A stretch of 8,520 nucleotides of DNA, taken from contig JAKOZM010000337.1 in the NCBI GenBank assembly GCA_029779995.1, forward strand, positions 1-8,520, read 5' to 3'. The stretch is from Actinomycetes bacterium. Lineage in GTDB: Bacteria > Actinomycetota > Actinomycetes > S36-B12 > UBA10799. Every line of letters starts with the position of its first letter. Position 1 is the stretch's first letter. A program made the translations under genes and the position numbers. The notes beneath the pieces were generated by a model that worked only from the letters and a program-made list of their open reading frames with translations, was not told where the DNA came from and ran no database searches. Shown here one piece after another: positions 6,439-8,520 of the stretch.

Positions 6439-7063
6439 CAGGGGTCCGTCCCTGCGTGGCCCACAGCGCAGCTTGCACCCGGTCGGTGACGCCGATGGCC
6501 GAGTAGATCGTTGTGAGATGCGCCTTGACGGTCTTCTCGCTGATGCCGAGCTGACGGGCGATCAACCGATTCGACATCCCTCGGGCGACCAAGTCGAGCA
6601 CCTCTTTCTGCTTGTCCGTCAGACGGGCCTGCTGTGACCTCGGAGAATGCCGGGCCTCGACAAGAGTACGCGCGACCCGCGGGTCCAGTGGTGAACCCCC
6701 AGCAGCAGCCGAGCGGATCCCGGCGATGAGGTCTGCCCCCGAAGAGTCCTTGAGCATGTAGCCCACGGCGCCGGCGTCCAGTGCTGCAAGCACCCGCTGC
6801 GATTCCGCGAAGGTGGTGAGCACCACGACGCTGACCTCGCAGTTCGCCATGATCTCAGCCGTCGCCGCAACCCCGCCCATGCCGGGCATCGCAAGGTCCA
6901 TCAGGACAACATCGGGGCGTTTGGTCAGCACTGCTTGCACAGCCGCTTCGCCGGAATCAACGGTGGCAACCACCTCCAGGTCATCCTCACTGGACACCAG
7001 CGCGGACAGCCCCTCGCGGACGACGGCGTGGTCGTCAGCGACCACAACGGTGATCACGGGCAC
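6431..7063 (-). CDS. NarL/FixJ-type (LuxR-family) response regulator
   Basis: A 210-residue DNA-binding partner of the adjacent histidine kinase. The receiver domain (about residues 4-120) has the acidic pair D10/D11, phosphoacceptor D56 in VVLMDLAMPGMGG, T83/T84 and the conserved K105 in GYMLKDSSG. After a linker comes a LuxR-type helix-turn-helix (about 148-202): LTDKQKEVLDLVARGMSNRLIARQLGISEKTVKAHL, given here as two adjoining pieces split at RGMSN. All signature residues are present. The GTG at 7063 gives a 10-bp overlap with the kinase gene. A GTG at 7057 would give the common GTGA 4-bp overlap and costs only two residues. The target promoter is not known; the coupled GDT1 gene suggests part of the response is metal or envelope homeostasis. 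Confidence 0.95.
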   Translation of the reverse strand: MPVITVVVADDHAVVREGLSALVSSEDDLEVVATVDSGEAAVQAVLTKRPDVVLMDLAMPGMGGVAATAEIMANCEVSVVVLTTFAESQRVLAALDAGAVGYMLKDSSGADLIAGIRSAAAGGSPLDPRVARTLVEARHSPRSQQARLTDKQKEVLDLVARGMSNRLIARQLGISEKTVKAHLTTIYSAIGVTDRVQAALWATQGRTPDA

Positions 7064-8316
7064 TGCATTCTGAACGACACGTGGGTCCCCTGCCCCGGCG
7101 CTGACGTGACCGTGAGCTCGCCGCCGACCTGCGCAGCCAGATCATTCATCAGAGCCAGTCCGACGTGGCCGCCGGCCGCCTCGCCGGGGACAAAACCGTG
7201 GCCATCGTCGCTCACCTCGAGCGCCACCTCCGGTCCGAACCTGCGCAGGGTGATATCCACGCGGGACGCCTGCGCGTGCTTGGCAATGTTGTGGGTGGCC
7301 TCTCGTGCAATCCGGTAGAACGCCTGCTGGCTGGTGTCGTCGAGGTCCAGGCCCGGCTGCAGATCCAGGTGCGTCTGCGCAGCCAGACCGTTCGCGAGAT
7401 CCTCGATCGCGGCGGTGAGGCCCGCATCCCGCAGATTGGGCGGATAGATGTCCACCAACAAAGTGCGCAGTGAACCCACGGCCTTGCGGGTGCGATCGGC
7501 GGCCGTCGCCAGTTGCGCCTCGACGTCGGGATGGCTGTGGGCCAGCGCGGTGAGGCCGAAGGAGACACCCGCCAAGTCCTGGAGCACGCCGTCGTGGAGG
7601 TCCGCGGCGATCCGCCGGCGCTCCGCCTCGCTGGCATTCACCGCGTACAGCAGCAGCTCCTCGCGCTGTTGCCGGTCGCGATCCAGGCGCCTGGCCATGC
7701 GCCACGCGAGGAGCAACAAGATCCCGGCGAGTACAGCCAGAGCTCCGACGATGGTCGGCGCCAGTGCCCGCACCATCGTGGCAGTCTGGGCCTCCAAGAA
7801 GGCCTGTCGCTGATAGACCTCCAGCAGGTAGGTCCCGTCCGGACCCTGGGTCGGCAGATAGACCTCCACCAGCTCGCCGTAGGCGGTCTCGAAGCGATTC
7901 TCCGGTTTGGTCAGGTCGCTGACTTCGGCATCCGTGCCACCGTCCCGAAGCACCTCAAGCTCCTCCGCGCCGAGGTCGAACTTCTGCCCGATCAGCTCCG
8001 ACTTGTCCGAGTACACGATGGTCCCGTCGGATGCCCACAAGCGCACCGTGACGGTCGGGTCCTTGAGCAGCCGCTGCCGCACGACCCGGTCGAGAGCCGC
8101 CACAGCCTGCGGGTCACCGGCGGCCAGACCCGCCTGCAGGTGCGGACGGATGGTCATGGCCTCGGCCTGTTGAGCGTAAATGACCGCGTCGCGCACCGAC
8201 TCCTGACTGGCGACGTTACGGGCGACCCAGAAACTCAGAGCAGCAAGCAGACCCAGCAGGACAAAGCCGGGGACGGCGAAGGCCAAGACCTCCTTGCGCA
8301 CTCCGCCGCCGGGCAC
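7054..8316 (-). CDS. Sensor histidine kinase, NarL/DegS type (HisKA_3)
   Basis: A 420-residue membrane sensor. Helix 1 (about 10-31) and helix 2 (about 186-206) flank an extracellular domain of about 150 residues. That domain's VRLWASDGTIVYSDKSELIGQKF section resembles the single-Cache-like sensor folds common in this group. The cytoplasmic part has the dimerisation/phosphotransfer motif ERRRIAADLHDGVLQDL with phospho-acceptor H241, then a HATPase_c domain. N343 in REATHNIAKHA is the N-box, DDGHGF (370-375) is the G1 box and GHVGLALM (383-390) lies at the G2 box. The GTG at 8316 has GAGGG immediately before it. The 3' end overlaps the response-regulator gene by 10 bp. The signal is unknown. 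Confidence 0.94.
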   Translation of the reverse strand: MPGGGVRKEVLAFAVPGFVLLGLLAALSFWVARNVASQESVRDAVIYAQQAEAMTIRPHLQAGLAAGDPQAVAALDRVVRQRLLKDPTVTVRLWASDGTIVYSDKSELIGQKFDLGAEELEVLRDGGTDAEVSDLTKPENRFETAYGELVEVYLPTQGPDGTYLLEVYQRQAFLEAQTATMVRALAPTIVGALAVLAGILLLLAWRMARRLDRDRQQREELLLYAVNASEAERRRIAADLHDGVLQDLAGVSFGLTALAHSHPDVEAQLATAADRTRKAVGSLRTLLVDIYPPNLRDAGLTAAIEDLANGLAAQTHLDLQPGLDLDDTSQQAFYRIAREATHNIAKHAQASRVDITLRRFGPEVALEVSDDGHGFVPGEAAGGHVGLALMNDLAAQVGGELTVTSAPGQGTHVSFRMQCP

Positions 8317-8341
8317 GCCCTCGATTGTGGCACCTACTCTT

Positions 8342-8356
8342 GATCAGCTAGTGATC
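8342..8356. repeat. Small inverted repeat over the end of the upstream gene
   Basis: GATCA (8342-8346) and TGATC (8352-8356) flank five bases. The repeat sits across the stop codon of the partial upstream gene and 26 bases before the kinase start. It could be an operator half-site pair or chance; it lacks a U-tract and is too short for a convincing terminator. Confidence 0.25.
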
Positions 8357-8520
8357 TCACAGGAGTCGTCGCTGCCAACCTTCTGCGCGGTGGCCGTGAA
8401 CTTTCCGGCGGTGCGGCTCTTGGCCTTGACTTTGAACATGGACTTTCCACCCTTGGTCCGAGCGGTGCCCTGCTTCACGACATCGCCACCACGCCGGATC
8501 TCATAGGCCCACTTCTCACC
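8344..8520 (-). CDS. C-terminal end of an unrecognised, probably secreted protein
   Basis: The last 58 codons of a gene whose start lies beyond the window. The frame stays open to the window edge and ends at TGA (8344-8346). The peptide alternates hydrophobic and polar residues: WAYEIRRGGDVVKQGTART, then KSMFKVKAKSRTAGKFTATA, ending with a Cys in SDDSCEITS. This is a beta-strand-rich, lysine-rich pattern of the kind found in secreted or cell-wall beta-sandwich domains, but no family is certain. The 27-bp gap to the histidine-kinase gene suggests that both could be on one transcript. If so, it could supply or modulate the signal for the kinase, which is inference only. Confidence 0.6.
   Translation of the reverse strand, partial: GEKWAYEIRRGGDVVKQGTARTKGGKSMFKVKAKSRTAGKFTATAQKVGSDDSCEITS

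Noticed and set aside
6431..6470. Manganese (yybP-ykoY) riboswitch before the GDT1-family gene
   Set aside because: The transporter start lies inside the response-regulator coding sequence, so there is no leader to hold one.
5695..6489. 264-codon open frame on the plus strand opposite the GDT1 gene
   Set aside because: It is antisense to a clearly recognisable gene, has a low-complexity Arg/Gln/Pro/His-rich translation and no family pattern; long antisense frames are expected in high-GC DNA.
7513..8343. 276-codon plus-strand frame opposite the histidine kinase
   Set aside because: It lies fully antisense to a kinase with all its motifs; the translation has no recognisable domain.

Overview
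The window is high-GC DNA with the coding habits of a high-GC Gram-positive bacterium (Actinobacteria). It uses GTG starts freely, has many overlapping stop/start junctions, carries a classic lipobox lipoprotein, and its families are common in that phylum. I cannot name the genus.

Left part (1-2051, minus strand): the end of an IS5-like insertion sequence, with the N-terminal 49 codons of its transposase visible, abuts and truncates an ABC-transporter permease gene. That gene is translationally coupled (4-bp overlap) to an intact paralogous permease. A divergent MarR-family regulator (2173-2619, plus) shares a 121-bp intergenic region with the permeases. This region holds a plausible promoter overlapped by small inverted repeats. 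The layout suggests a MarR-controlled FtsX/MacB-type exporter that the IS has probably inactivated.

Middle part (2630-5578, minus strand): a YaaA/DUF328 peroxide-stress family gene overlaps the end of a FUSC-family membrane protein gene by 7 bp. Upstream of these lies a 401-residue lipoprotein made of four Ig-like-sized repeats in an A-B-A-B order, with an exact 549-bp period. A perfect 13-bp stem-loop separates the lipoprotein gene from the FUSC gene.

Right part (5860-8520, minus strand): a tightly overlapped cassette encodes a NarL-type sensor histidine kinase, its LuxR-type response regulator and a GDT1/TMEM165 (UPF0016) cation transporter. Just upstream is the C-terminal end of a beta-rich, probably secreted protein. 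The overlaps (10 bp and 8 bp) strongly suggest co-expression, so this two-component system is probably linked to Mn2+/Ca2+ homeostasis or to the envelope signal that requires it.

No tRNA, rRNA, CRISPR array or phage structure was seen. The less ordinary elements are the IS-broken permease, the duplicated lipoprotein and the sensor-regulator-GDT1 operon. None is proof of a wholly new system.
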